A stretch of DNA of 51,762 bases from Clostridiales bacterium (GCA_021201535.1 JAJQEU010000093.1:1-51762); one strand, 5' to 3'. Shown: positions 26,451 to 34,307, counted from the stretch's first letter. Notes: generated by a model from the sequence alone, not told the origin. Made by a program: numbers and translations.

Positions 26451-27455
26451 CTATCCGATCTTCCCCTCCCGCATATATCCAGCGATTTCTTCCGCAAAAT
26501 AGGTCAGATAGATATCGCAGCCTGCACGGAACGCGGACGCCGCCGTCTCGCAGATAATCTTCTCCTCATCGATATACCCCAGCTTTGCCCCGGCCCGGAT
26601 CATACTGTACTCACCGCTGACGCTGTAGGAGGCCACCGGCACATGCACCGTCTCTTTGATCCTCGCCACCATATCCAGATAGGACATCGCCGGCTTCACC
26701 ATAATGATATCCGCTCCCTCGCGCACATCCAGAAGCGCCTCCCTCACACCCTCCCGGCTGTTGTGGTAATCCATCTGGTAGCTTTTGCGGTCGCCGAAGG
26801 AGGGCGCGGAGCCCGCGGCGTCCCGGAACGGTCCGTAAAAAGCCGAGGCATATTTGACCGCGTAGGACATGATCGGCGTATCCGTGTAACCGTGTTCATC
26901 CAGAATCGCGCGGATGGCGGCCACACGGCCGTCCATCATATCGGAGGGTGCCACCATATCGGCCCCCGCTTTTACATGGGAGAGTGCCGTCTGTGCCAGG
27001 AATTCCAGCGTCCGGTCATTATCAATCTCATGCCCATGAAGCATGTCATTCTGTCCGCGAAGCACGCCGCAATGCCCGTGGGAAGTATACTCGCACATGC
27101 AGACATCCGTGATCCGATACAGATCCGGAAAATCCTCCGCGGCCTGACGCAGCGCCTGCTGCACAATGCCGTTCGCGTCATAAGCGCCGCTTCCCAGTTC
27201 ATCCTTGTGATCCGGAATGCCGAAAAACATCACGGACGAAACACCCGCTTTCTGCAGCGAAGCAAGCTTTTCTCCCATGGTGTCCACACTGTAGCGGTAC
27301 TGTCCCGGCATTGTCGGAATCGCTTCCACTATACCGGTTCCTTCCTTTATGAAAATCGGATAAATCAGAGACGACGGATCCATGCGCGTCTCTCTCACCA
27401 TCTTCCGCAGGGTTTCATCTCTGCGAAGTCTTCTCGGTCTGATTGTCAGATCCAT
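26451..27455 (-). CDS. hemB: Delta-aminolevulinic acid dehydratase (porphobilinogen synthase)
   Basis: A 334-residue HemB joining two aminolevulinates to porphobilinogen. The two active-site lysines are in YAVKYASAFYGPFRDA and IMVKPAMSYLD. CMCEYTSHGHCG carries the cysteine-type metal site. GGAGGG sits upstream of ATG 27455 (MDLTIRPRR). It is first in a hemB-hemL-precorrin dehydrogenase group. The remaining early genes (hemA, hemC, hemD/cobA) are not in the window. Confidence 0.97.
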   Translation of the reverse strand: MDLTIRPRRLRRDETLRKMVRETRMDPSSLIYPIFIKEGTGIVEAIPTMPGQYRYSVDTMGEKLASLQKAGVSSVMFFGIPDHKDELGSGAYDANGIVQQALRQAAEDFPDLYRITDVCMCEYTSHGHCGVLRGQNDMLHGHEIDNDRTLEFLAQTALSHVKAGADMVAPSDMMDGRVAAIRAILDEHGYTDTPIMSYAVKYASAFYGPFRDAAGSAPSFGDRKSYQMDYHNSREGVREALLDVREGADIIMVKPAMSYLDMVARIKETVHVPVASYSVSGEYSMIRAGAKLGYIDEEKIICETAASAFRAGCDIYLTYFAEEIAGYMREGKIG

Positions 27456-27514
27456 AGGTATCCCTCCTGTCAAATCAGAATCATCCTGTTACATGCGCCG
27501 ACGCGCCGGTTTTT

Positions 27515-27531
27515 GGGAACTGTCGTGAAAT
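27515..27531 (+). repeat. AGGAACTGTC-family motif, copy a
   Basis: GGGAACTGTCGTGAAAT, in the gap upstream of hemB. Member of a motif family also at 37890, 38583, 42054 and 48337. Confidence 0.55.
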
Positions 27532-27551
27532 ATAAAATAAATGCTTTTCTT

Positions 27552-27666
27552 TCACCACTGTACGATTCTGTATCGGCAGCTGCGTCTGGCGGTCTGAATG
27601 TAAGCACGGCAGTTGTCATCACCGTACGAGCCCGCATCGGCAGCTGCGTCTTCATTGTATGAATAT
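27552..27666. repeat. Tandem duplication of the 3-prime end of the membrane-protein gene
   Basis: Units 27552-27602 and 27616-27666 share an exact 16-base core ATCGGCAGCTGCGTCT and flanking matches (TCACC, GTACGA, TGAAT). The second unit contains the last codons and stop of the gene ending at 27652; the first is intergenic. Confidence 0.75.
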
Positions 27667-28125
27667 ACTCTTCACCATGCTGACGAGTCCGTTTCCGACC
27701 AGTGTCACGATCAGCCCGGAGACGACGTTCCCGCAGAGCACACTCAGAAGAATGCGCTTCGGCTTCAGATTAAACACACCCGCAATGATCGAACCCGTCC
27801 AGGTGCCTGTCCCCGGAATCGGCACGGCCACATAGGCAAAAATAGCCAGCGGGCCGAAACGCTGAAAGCTTTCCTCATGCTTTTCAGTGATTCTCCCCAT
27901 CCAGGCGGTAAATCCCGGCAACAGGTGTCTGCGTCTGCAGGCTTCATAAAACCAATGGGTAAAAAATGCCAGGAAACAGGCGATCAGACCGCTGCCGCAG
28001 AGAGCCGCGGCAAACGCGACCGGCGCCGGAAGCCCCAGTGCGATGCCGAACGGAATCGCGCCCTTTATCTCAATGGCTGGGATCATGGAAACCAGAAAAG
28101 TGTAAATAAATCTGCGAACGACCAT
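27652..28125 (-). CDS. Small multi-drug export family membrane protein (COG2426)
   Basis: A 157-residue integral membrane protein with four to five hydrophobic segments. Signature: IPAIEIKGAIPFGIALGLP (15-33) and AVPIPGTGTWTGSIIAGVF. The family is named small multi-drug export, but direct evidence for drug transport is thin, so the substrate is unknown. The duplicated 3-prime end downstream is described separately. Confidence 0.88.
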   Translation of the reverse strand: MVVRRFIYTFLVSMIPAIEIKGAIPFGIALGLPAPVAFAAALCGSGLIACFLAFFTHWFYEACRRRHLLPGFTAWMGRITEKHEESFQRFGPLAIFAYVAVPIPGTGTWTGSIIAGVFNLKPKRILLSVLCGNVVSGLIVTLVGNGLVSMVKSIFIQ

Positions 28126-28451
28126 AAAAACGTATCCTCACTGTAAATACATCGTGAAACTGTTTTATAACTTACAGTCACAAATGCACAGTCACAAAGT
28201 ATTTTCGTAACTGTTCAGCACCCTCACAGTTACGTATTTGCCTTTAATGTGTGCTGTAATTGAAAATATAATTCACAACCGGGCAATCGTCAATGTAATT
28301 TCAAAAAGGTTTAAGAATATATTTAAAAAACCAGGTAAAAACTGAAACAAACTCTGAACAAATATCTGTATCCGGGTCAGAAATCCGGCTCAGAAACAAA
28401 ATCAGTTCTTGCGCTGTTGATTCTTTTGTGTTATGATACCGATTGCAAAGG
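28126..28451. other. Gene-free AT-rich gap upstream of tRNA-Arg
   Basis: No coding region. It contains an 11-base direct repeat ACAGTCACAAA (28174-28184, 28188-28198), a perfect 9-bp inverted repeat CGTAACTGT/ACAGTTACG (28206-28214, 28226-28234), and the tRNA promoter at its right end. The start-side promoter of the leftward membrane-protein gene probably also lies here. Confidence 0.55.
28409..28437 (+). promoter_or_regulatory. Promoter of tRNA-Arg
   Basis: TTGCGC, 17 bases, TATGAT, with the mature tRNA starting 14 bases after the -10. Confidence 0.65.
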
Positions 28452-28523
28452 GCAACCGTAGTCTAACGGATAGAACGCAGGACTCCGACTCCTGTAATGT
28501 GGGTTCGATTCCCGCCGGTTGCA
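28452..28523 (+). tRNA. tRNA-Arg (anticodon CCG)
   Basis: A 72-nt cloverleaf: acceptor GCAACCG pairing with CGGTTGC, discriminator A, anticodon stem CAGGA/TCCTG with loop CTCCGAC (anticodon CCG, reading CGG), T loop TTCGATT. The short D loop is typical of this isoacceptor. The 3-prime CCA is not encoded. A terminator follows six bases later. Confidence 0.95.
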
Positions 28524-28528
28524 TGATG

Positions 28529-28563
28529 AAACCCGAAGCCGCAGTGACTGCTTCGGGTTTTTG
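28529..28563 (+). terminator. Terminator of tRNA-Arg
   Basis: A perfect 11-bp stem (AAACCCGAAGC, GCTTCGGGTTT) with a ten-base loop, followed by TT and an AT-rich stretch. Confidence 0.88.
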
Positions 28564-28580
28564 ATTATCTGTTTCGTTTA

Positions 28581-28757
28581 TTACGACTGTCTCGCCGGCA
28601 AAACCGCGTTGACAATCAGCGTGATCCATGAGAAAAACACGCTCAGCACAACCCATAATGCAAGATTGCGGTTCTTTCTCTGAGCGATCCGGATATTCAG
28701 GACCAGGCACACAATCCAGATAATCAGACCGATGATCCAGGCAACACCAACAAACAT
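28581..28757 (-). CDS. Small two-helix membrane protein, 58 residues
   Basis: A short reading frame starting MFVGVAWIIGLIIW, with two hydrophobic helices (about 3-22 and 33-53) joined by a basic loop (RIAQRKNRN), ending AVLPARQS. GGGGGAGG lies about eight bases before the ATG, a very strong ribosome site. Its shape recalls the two-helix PLDc_N-type small membrane proteins, but no function can be given. It converges on tRNA-Arg and is just downstream of aroK on the same strand. Confidence 0.75.
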   Translation of the reverse strand: MFVGVAWIIGLIIWIVCLVLNIRIAQRKNRNLALWVVLSVFFSWITLIVNAVLPARQS

Positions 28758-28900
28758 AACTTAACCTCCCCCTTTCTACGTAACATATTGTGTTGAAAAA
28801 AATATGTAACCCCCTGCGACACCTGCGGATTATTCCGTGCTGCGCACGGTTCTGTATGGGAATCAATGATTCTTATCTCACAATCCTTAGGAACTGCTCA

Positions 28901-29416
28901 TCATTTCATCTCCATCATCTTCTTCACAATCTCATCCGCGATCTGCGCCGGTCGTTTTCCGTCCGTGCTGATGCTCAGATCGCAGGCTCCCTCGTAAGCC
29001 GCCCGACGCTTCTCCATCAGCCCGGCGATGTAATCCACATTCATGTGACCGTTTAAGATGGGTCTGCCGGTGCCGTATCTGACACGGTGATAAATGGTCG
29101 TCGGCTCCGCGGTCAGCAGAACAATCGTGCCGCATTCCCTCATAACGGCGACATTTTCCTCCCGCAGCACACAGCCGCCGCCGCAGGAGACAATCATCGG
29201 ATCGGATCCGGCGATCCTGCGAAGCAGCTCCGTCTCCTTTTTGCGAAAAAAATCCTCCCCAAAGCGCTCAAACATCTCACTGATCGACATTCCGGTTTCC
29301 CGGACAATAGCCGCATCCATATCCATCTCATCTGCTTTCATCAGCTCCTTCAGCTTCTGGGACACGGTCGATTTCCCGACCCCCATAAACCCAATCAGAA
29401 AAATATGTCTATTCAT
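28901..29416 (-). CDS. aroK: Shikimate kinase
   Basis: A 171-residue P-loop kinase phosphorylating shikimate. Walker A GFMGVGKST begins near residue 8; the shikimate-site pattern is MDMDAAIVRETGMSISEMFERFGEDFFRKKE, read in parts, and SCGGGCVLREEN is the third conserved stretch. ATG 29416 (MNRHIFLIG) has GAGGAG upstream; in-frame sequence further upstream lies in a dispersed repeat and is rejected. It follows aroD on the same strand. Confidence 0.95.
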   Translation of the reverse strand: MNRHIFLIGFMGVGKSTVSQKLKELMKADEMDMDAAIVRETGMSISEMFERFGEDFFRKKETELLRRIAGSDPMIVSCGGGCVLREENVAVMRECGTIVLLTAEPTTIYHRVRYGTGRPILNGHMNVDYIAGLMEKRRAAYEGACDLSISTDGKRPAQIADEIVKKMMEMK

Positions 29417-29437
29417 CCGCCATCTCCTCAAACACAC

Positions 29438-29470
29438 GTGTGCTGCCGACGCAGCGCACCAACATCTATG
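29438..29470. repeat. Dispersed 33-bp repeat, copy 1
   Basis: GTGTGCTGCCGACGCAGCGC followed by ACCAACATCTATG, between aroK and aroD. It matches 47859-47891 at 28 of 33 positions, and all five differences are transitions. Confidence 0.65.
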
Positions 29471-29511
29471 GCCGCAGTCAGTCCTCCACTTCACGCGCTC
29501 AGTTTCATCAT

Positions 29512-30288
29512 TCAGGCACTCCGCCCCGTGAATGAATCATGCAGCGCATCCAGTATCCCGGCCAGCGTATCCATCTGCATCTGTCCCGGCGCCGAGGTCT
29601 CCCCGTCCGCGCCAAACGTGATACAGGATCCGAAAATCTCCCCTGAGACACGGCTGATCGCACCCAGACCGCCCATGGACATCGTGACGACCGGCAGTCC
29701 CGGGTATCGCTGTCTGGTATCATTCGTCAGTTTCAGAATGCGAAGCACATCATCCGCCGTGCGCGGCATCACCGCAAGCTTCGCGATATCCGCACCTCCC
29801 TGTTTCATCTGATCCATCAGCATATGAAGGATCCTCTCATCCGGCGTCGTCTGAAAATCATGGTGGGAAGCGATCACGCGCACGCCCATCCGCTGAAGCT
29901 TTCGGATCTCCCGCTCCGGCCGGGTCGCTTCAAAAAACTCCAGATCGACCAGATCAATGCTCCCGCTTTTTGCCGCGGTCTGATTCAGATAGAGAATATC
30001 CTTCTCCTCTGTCACGGCATGGCCGCCCTGTTGTTTCGTGCGGATCGTAAACAGCATCACCGTATCTCTGACAAAAGGACGGATCTCCTCCAGAATCGCT
30101 CTCACCTGATCCGGCTGATCCATCCCGGCAAAACAGTCCGCCCGCCATTCGATCATCTGAACTTTTTTCTCTGTCAGAGCGCGTATTTTCTGTATGATCG
30201 CATCCTTCTCCCTCTCCACGACAGGTACACAGATCACCGGTCGGCCTTCTCCGAACCGGATGCCCTTTACATCAAACGGTTTTTGCAT
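29512..30288 (-). CDS. aroD: 3-dehydroquinate dehydratase, type I
   Basis: A 258-residue class I (Schiff-base) dehydroquinase. The catalytic histidine is in VIASHHDF and the Schiff-base lysine in DIAKLAVMPRTADDV; EWRADCF is the substrate-binding start. It catalyses the third step of the shikimate pathway. It is read from a promoter back to back with that of aroE. Confidence 0.96.
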   Translation of the reverse strand: MQKPFDVKGIRFGEGRPVICVPVVEREKDAIIQKIRALTEKKVQMIEWRADCFAGMDQPDQVRAILEEIRPFVRDTVMLFTIRTKQQGGHAVTEEKDILYLNQTAAKSGSIDLVDLEFFEATRPEREIRKLQRMGVRVIASHHDFQTTPDERILHMLMDQMKQGGADIAKLAVMPRTADDVLRILKLTNDTRQRYPGLPVVTMSMGGLGAISRVSGEIFGSCITFGADGETSAPGQMQMDTLAGILDALHDSFTGRSA

Positions 30289-30326
30289 AGACGGTACCCC
30301 CTTCTGTCTCTTGAGAACTCTTTCAC

Positions 30327-30355
30327 AGTATAAGCGATTCTAAAAAAAGATGCAA
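30327..30355 (-). promoter_or_regulatory. Promoter of aroD-aroK
   Basis: Read leftward: TTGCAT, 17 bases, TATACT. Its -35 is only four bases from the -35 of the rightward aroE promoter. Confidence 0.75.
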
Positions 30356-30359
30356 GTCA

Positions 30360-30388
30360 TTGACTTTATTCAATCCTTGCATTATTCT
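30360..30388 (+). promoter_or_regulatory. Promoter of aroE and DAHP synthase
   Basis: TTGACT, 17 bases, TATTCT, about 50 bases before the aroE ATG. With the leftward aroD promoter it forms a back-to-back pair where two polymerases would compete. Confidence 0.7.
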
Positions 30389-30438
30389 ATTTTAAGACTA
30401 TATTTATTTTTAATATATTACGAAAGGATCCCACTCTT

Positions 30439-31302
30439 ATGGAGATATCAGGAAAAACAGGGCTGACCGGTCTGATCGGCTGCCCGGTCTCACACAGTAT
30501 TTCTCCGAAAATGCACAATCTCGCCTTTCAGGCGCTGGGGCTGGACTATGTCTACCTCGCCTTTGACCTCGGACACGCTGATTTCAGAAAGGCAGTCGAG
30601 GGGCTCAGAGAGATCGGCATTCTCGGATTTAATGTCACGATGCCCTACAAGATAAAGATTCTCGATCTGATGGACGAACTGACCCCGGCCGCGGACCTGG
30701 CCGGTTCATGCAACACGGTCATCGCAAAAAACGGCCGCCTGATCGGGCACACCACCGACGGCATCGGATTCATGCACTCCGTACAGGATTTCGGACATGA
30801 TATCATCGGCAAAAAGATGTCAGTTCTCGGCGCGGGCGGAGCTGCCGCTCCCATTATCAGCCAGGCTGCACTGGACGGCATGCGCGAGATCGACATTTTC
30901 CGGAGGAAACGCCCGGAGGCCTTTGCGAAGACCATCGCTTTCGCGGACAAAGTACAGCACACGACCGGCTGCACCGTCCATGTATACGATTTTGCCGACA
31001 CCGAACAGATGAGACGGAGCTTTGCAGAGAGCGCCATCCTCGTGAATGCGACCAACGTCGGCATGGCGCCGGATACGAACGCCTGCCCGATCACGGATCC
31101 GTCCCTGCTGCATCCGGATCTGATCGTCTACGACATCATATACAATCCGCGCCGGACCATGCTGTTTGAGATGGCTGAGAAGGCCGGCTGCCCGACGCAC
31201 AACGGCGAAAGCATGATCCTGTTCCAGGGAGCAGCCTCCTTTCAGTGCTGGACCGGGAAGAAGATGCCGGTGGATCTCATACGCGGTCAGATCATCACCT
31301 GA
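30439..31302 (+). CDS. aroE: Shikimate dehydrogenase
   Basis: A 287-residue NAD(P)-dependent shikimate 5-dehydrogenase. Shikimate-binding SHSISPKMHN and NVTMPYKIKILDLMDEL (catalytic Lys of the PYK motif), AGSCNTV, the Rossmann loop GAGGAAAPI, and C-terminal YNPRRTMLFEMAEKAGC with NGESMILFQGA are all present. AGGA precedes the ATG. Confidence 0.95.
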   Translation: MEISGKTGLTGLIGCPVSHSISPKMHNLAFQALGLDYVYLAFDLGHADFRKAVEGLREIGILGFNVTMPYKIKILDLMDELTPAADLAGSCNTVIAKNGRLIGHTTDGIGFMHSVQDFGHDIIGKKMSVLGAGGAAAPIISQAALDGMREIDIFRRKRPEAFAKTIAFADKVQHTTGCTVHVYDFADTEQMRRSFAESAILVNATNVGMAPDTNACPITDPSLLHPDLIVYDIIYNPRRTMLFEMAEKAGCPTHNGESMILFQGAASFQCWTGKKMPVDLIRGQIIT

Positions 31303-31387
31303 TGACAGAGCCAAAAGGTCATAATAAAGCGCTTGCGTATTTTACGGGGTTTATCCCCGCAAATCATATATAAAAAGAGGTATTGCC

Positions 31388-32416
31388 ATGAGTTTTACTT
31401 ATTTAAATGAGCTTCCGACCCCGACACAGATCAAAAAGGATTTTCCGCTGTCTGAGGAGCTTCAGCTGTTAAAAAAAGAGAGAGACGCACAGATCAGCGC
31501 CGTGATACGGGGAGAATCTGACAGGTTTCTTGTGATCATCGGCCCCTGCTCCGCCGACAGTGAAAAGCCCGTCATGGACTACATCCGCCGGCTGGCAAAG
31601 GTGAACGAGCAGACGAAGGATCGGCTGATCATCATCCCCCGCATCTACACGAACAAGCCCCGCACGACCGGGGAGGGATACAAGGGAATCGCCACTCAGC
31701 CGGATCCGGAGGCGAACCCGGACATGATCGCCGGACTGATCGCGGTCCGCAGACTGCATCTGCAGGCCATCGAGGAGACCGGCCTGTCCGCGGCGGACGA
31801 GATGCTCTACCCGGAGAACTGGGATTATGTCGACGACCTGCTCTCCTACGTCGCCATCGGCGCACGCTCGGTGGAGGATCAGCAGCACCGGCTGACCGTC
31901 AGCGGTTTTGACGTCGCCAGCGGCATGAAAAACCCGACCAGCGGCGATTTTTCCGTGATGCTGAACTCCGTGTTTGCCGCGCAACATCCGCATCATTTTA
32001 CACATCGCGGCTGGGAGGTGGACACCAGCGGCAATCCGCTCGCACATGTCATTCTGCGCGGAGCAGTCAACAAGCACGGTGTCGCCATCCCGAACTACCA
32101 CTACGAGGATCTGATCCGACTGCACGAGATGTATGAGAAAATGGATCTCCTCTATCCTGCCTGCATCGTAGACGCAAATCACTCCAACTCCAGCAAGAAA
32201 TACCAGGAGCAGACGCGCATCGTCGAGGAAGTCCTGCACAACCGCTCCATCTCACCGGAAATCCGGCAACTGGTCAAAGGTGTCATGGTAGAAAGCTATA
32301 TCGAGCCGGGCAGCCAGAAGATCGGAGAGCACGTCTACGGCAAATCCATCACCGATCCCTGTCTGGGCTGGAATGATACGGAACAGCTCCTGTATGAGAT
32401 TGCGGAGAAAGCATGA
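31388..32416 (+). CDS. aroF: 3-deoxy-7-phosphoheptulonate (DAHP) synthase, class I
   Basis: A 342-residue enzyme condensing PEP and erythrose-4-phosphate, the entry step of aromatic synthesis. Diagnostic: IIGPCSADSEKPVMDYIRRL, NKPRTTGEGYKG, GARSVEDQQHRL, and DANHSNSSKKYQEQ for PEP, metal and phosphate binding. It is of the AroFGH class; feedback by Phe, Tyr or Trp cannot be told by eye, so the letter is nominal. A short hairpin (CGGGG/CCCCG, 31345-31359) lies in the 85-base gap after aroE, followed by a good AGAGG ribosome site. Confidence 0.94.
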   Translation: MSFTYLNELPTPTQIKKDFPLSEELQLLKKERDAQISAVIRGESDRFLVIIGPCSADSEKPVMDYIRRLAKVNEQTKDRLIIIPRIYTNKPRTTGEGYKGIATQPDPEANPDMIAGLIAVRRLHLQAIEETGLSAADEMLYPENWDYVDDLLSYVAIGARSVEDQQHRLTVSGFDVASGMKNPTSGDFSVMLNSVFAAQHPHHFTHRGWEVDTSGNPLAHVILRGAVNKHGVAIPNYHYEDLIRLHEMYEKMDLLYPACIVDANHSNSSKKYQEQTRIVEEVLHNRSISPEIRQLVKGVMVESYIEPGSQKIGEHVYGKSITDPCLGWNDTEQLLYEIAEKA

Positions 32417-32432
32417 GTTTCAGGTATTATTT

Positions 32433-33923
32433 ATGAAGACTGTGGGCATCATTGCCGAATACAACCCGTTTCACAACGGACACCGGTTTCATATCGAAGA
32501 GTCGCGCAGGCGGACCGGCGCGGACTATGTCATCGCTGTCATCAGCGGCGACTTTGTCCAGCGCGGCGCGCCTGCCCTGCTCTCCAAATACGACCGCGCC
32601 AGGATGGCTTTACTGTATGGCGCGGATCTCGTTTTTGCGCTTCCGGCGACGTCCGCCCTTTCCAGCGCAGAAGGATTTGCGGCGGGCGGCGTATCGCTTC
32701 TTTCAGGTCTCGGCGTGGTGGACGTCTTAAGCTTCGGCTGCGAGAGCGCTGCTTCAGATCCGGAGCAGTTTCAGAAAGTCGCCGCGATACTGACGGATGA
32801 ACCCGGGGATTTTCAGACAAAACTGTCTCAGTGTCTGAAAAAAGGCATGAGCTTTCCGAAAGCCCGCGAGCTGGCTGTCGTCGAATATTTGCGAATCCAT
32901 GCGCCGACGGGACATCTCACACAGACAGGATCCGGTTCGGATATCCGGTTCCGTACAGATCTGTCTTCGGGGAACGACGTCCGCAGTGCAAACGCCGCGA
33001 CACAGCACGGCAGTCATATTCAGGATGAGGAATGTGAGACCGCTGTCCGCCGTCTCCTGTCCGAACCGAATAATATCCTTGCCCTGGAATATGCCAAAGC
33101 CGTCAGAAAATGCGGCGCTTCCATGGATCTCTGCATGATTCGAAGAGAGGGAAGTCCTTATCACGGCACAGAGTTGTCCGATTCCTTCTCATCCGCCGCC
33201 GCGATACGAAGCCACCTGCTTTCGCACACAGATGTGATTCCGTTCGGTTTTTACAGCAGCGACGCTGAAAACAGGCTGTCTGTGTATACTGACCCGGATC
33301 CGGTGCAGGCAGAGTTCTCCCCGGCGGACACCGCTGTCAGTGCATGCTCAAAGCTGCGGGGAAGCGTTCCGCCGACCGTACTGCAGATGCTGCAGCACGC
33401 CGTCGAAAACCATCAGTTCCTCTCGGAAAATGATTTCTCCGCTCTGCTCCACTATGCCCTGACCACAAACAGAGATCATCTGGATACTTTCGGTTCCGGC
33501 AGCCCGGATCTGGCGCACCGCGCCGCAAATCTGCTGGAAGGGTTTGAGAGCTGGACACAGTTTGCCGACCTTCTGAAATCCAGAAACCAGACCCGGACCG
33601 CCATCAGCCGTTACCTGACCCACATTCTGCTGCAGATTCGCCGGGAGGATTTTGAGCTCGCCGCGACGTATGCCCGTGCGCCCTATGCGCGGCTGCTCGG
33701 TTTCCGGACATCCGCAGCGCCCCTGCTGAAATCCATCCGGAACCATGCAGACATACCCGTCCTAACACAGCTTGCCCCGGACGCCGCTTCCCTCGATGAA
33801 GACCGAAAGCATCTGCTGGATCTGGACATCCGGTCCGCTGAGATCTGCAAACATATTCTATATACAAAATCCGGCTGCCTCCTCAAATCGGAATACCGTC
33901 AGTCTACCATCTGTCTGCCGTGA
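32433..33923 (+). CDS. tmcAL: tRNA(Met) cytidine acetate ligase (TmcAL)
   Basis: A 496-residue protein of the YlbM/TmcAL family, which uses ATP and acetate to make N4-acetylcytidine at the wobble position of elongator tRNA-Met. The nucleotidyltransferase motif EYNPFHNGH is at 9-17 and SGDFVQRG follows; EPNNILALEYAKA is the second signature. Typical members are about 400 residues; here about 45 extra, Ser/Thr/Gly/Asp-rich residues (about 157-200) are inserted before EPNN, and the C-terminal part is also longer. ATG 32433 (MKTVGII) is chosen since the in-frame stretch before it lies within the preceding gene. Confidence 0.88.
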   Translation: MKTVGIIAEYNPFHNGHRFHIEESRRRTGADYVIAVISGDFVQRGAPALLSKYDRARMALLYGADLVFALPATSALSSAEGFAAGGVSLLSGLGVVDVLSFGCESAASDPEQFQKVAAILTDEPGDFQTKLSQCLKKGMSFPKARELAVVEYLRIHAPTGHLTQTGSGSDIRFRTDLSSGNDVRSANAATQHGSHIQDEECETAVRRLLSEPNNILALEYAKAVRKCGASMDLCMIRREGSPYHGTELSDSFSSAAAIRSHLLSHTDVIPFGFYSSDAENRLSVYTDPDPVQAEFSPADTAVSACSKLRGSVPPTVLQMLQHAVENHQFLSENDFSALLHYALTTNRDHLDTFGSGSPDLAHRAANLLEGFESWTQFADLLKSRNQTRTAISRYLTHILLQIRREDFELAATYARAPYARLLGFRTSAAPLLKSIRNHADIPVLTQLAPDAASLDEDRKHLLDLDIRSAEICKHILYTKSGCLLKSEYRQSTICLP

Positions 33924-33928
33924 TTTTT

Positions 33929-33990
33929 GTTGCAAGTCACATCCTGACCAGATTTACGTTTTTTCATCCAAACAGGATGTGACTTGCAAC
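33929..33990. repeat. Perfect 18-bp inverted repeat (hairpin 1)
   Basis: Arms GTTGCAAGTCACATCCTG (33929-33946) and its exact complement (33973-33990), with a 26-base loop. It begins five bases after the tmcAL stop. Neither strand has the usual T-run after the stem, so it is not an ordinary terminator, though it may still stabilise or end the transcript. Confidence 0.85.
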
Positions 33991-33991
33991 C

Positions 33992-34032
33992 GCATCCGTC
34001 CATGCAAAATCGCTTCGCGATGGGACGGATGC
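33992..34032. repeat. Nested hairpin 2
   Basis: A perfect 10-bp stem (GCATCCGTCC, GGACGGATGC) enclosing a 5-bp stem ATCGC/GCGAT with loop TTC. It directly follows hairpin 1 by one base. Confidence 0.8.
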
Positions 34033-34053
34033 TCAAAACCACAACGTTTTCGG

Positions 34054-34108
34054 CCTGACCCCGCAGCAGGTACCCTCGCTTCGCTGGGGCAGACCCTGCG
34101 TGGTCAGG
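34054..34108. repeat. Hairpin 3, multi-step stem
   Basis: Outer CCTGACC/GGTCAGG (34054-34060, 34102-34108), then CGCAG/CTGCG (34062-34066, 34096-34100), and CCC/GGG flanking a TCGCTTCGCT loop. Confidence 0.7.
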
Positions 34109-34171
34109 GAGTGACATGTACGATTTTTCAACATTTTGACCAATTTTCACCGATTTTTGCTCAACTTTTTC

Positions 34172-34200
34172 TTGCAATTCATCATTTTATTACCTATACT
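34172..34200 (+). promoter_or_regulatory. Sigma-A promoter of pyruvate carboxylase
   Basis: TTGCAA, 17 bases, TATACT, giving a leader of about 100 bases. A TATACT/AGTATA inverted repeat (34195-34200, 34209-34214) covers the -10 and start site and could be an operator. Confidence 0.75.
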
Positions 34201-34248
34201 AAAAGGGTAGTATATTTTCCGGTGCAATGGCATCGGAATCAAATCAAA

Positions 34249-34285
34249 ATGTACTCTCGGATCTGCTGTGCCCGTGAGAGTACAT
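34249..34285 (+). promoter_or_regulatory. Leader hairpin of pyruvate carboxylase
   Basis: A perfect 10-bp inverted repeat (ATGTACTCTC, GAGAGTACAT) with a 17-base loop, 15 bases upstream of the AGGGG ribosome site. It lies inside the transcript and could affect stability or translation. It has no U-run, so it is not a classical attenuator. Confidence 0.6.
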
Positions 34286-34307
34286 CATATCAGAAAGGGG
34301 AATTTAC

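Larger units (their letters stand above)
33924..34307. other. Gene-free region with hairpin array and pycA promoter
   Basis: No protein-coding gene. From left to right: three consecutive large hairpins (33929-33990, 33992-34032, 34054-34108), a T-rich stretch, a sigma-A promoter (34172-34200) and a leader with one perfect hairpin (34249-34285). Each is listed separately. Confidence 0.7.

Noticed and set aside
31469-32239. A 256-codon frame opposite DAHP synthase
   Set aside because: Antisense shadow of a conserved enzyme; no ribosome site and no known motif.
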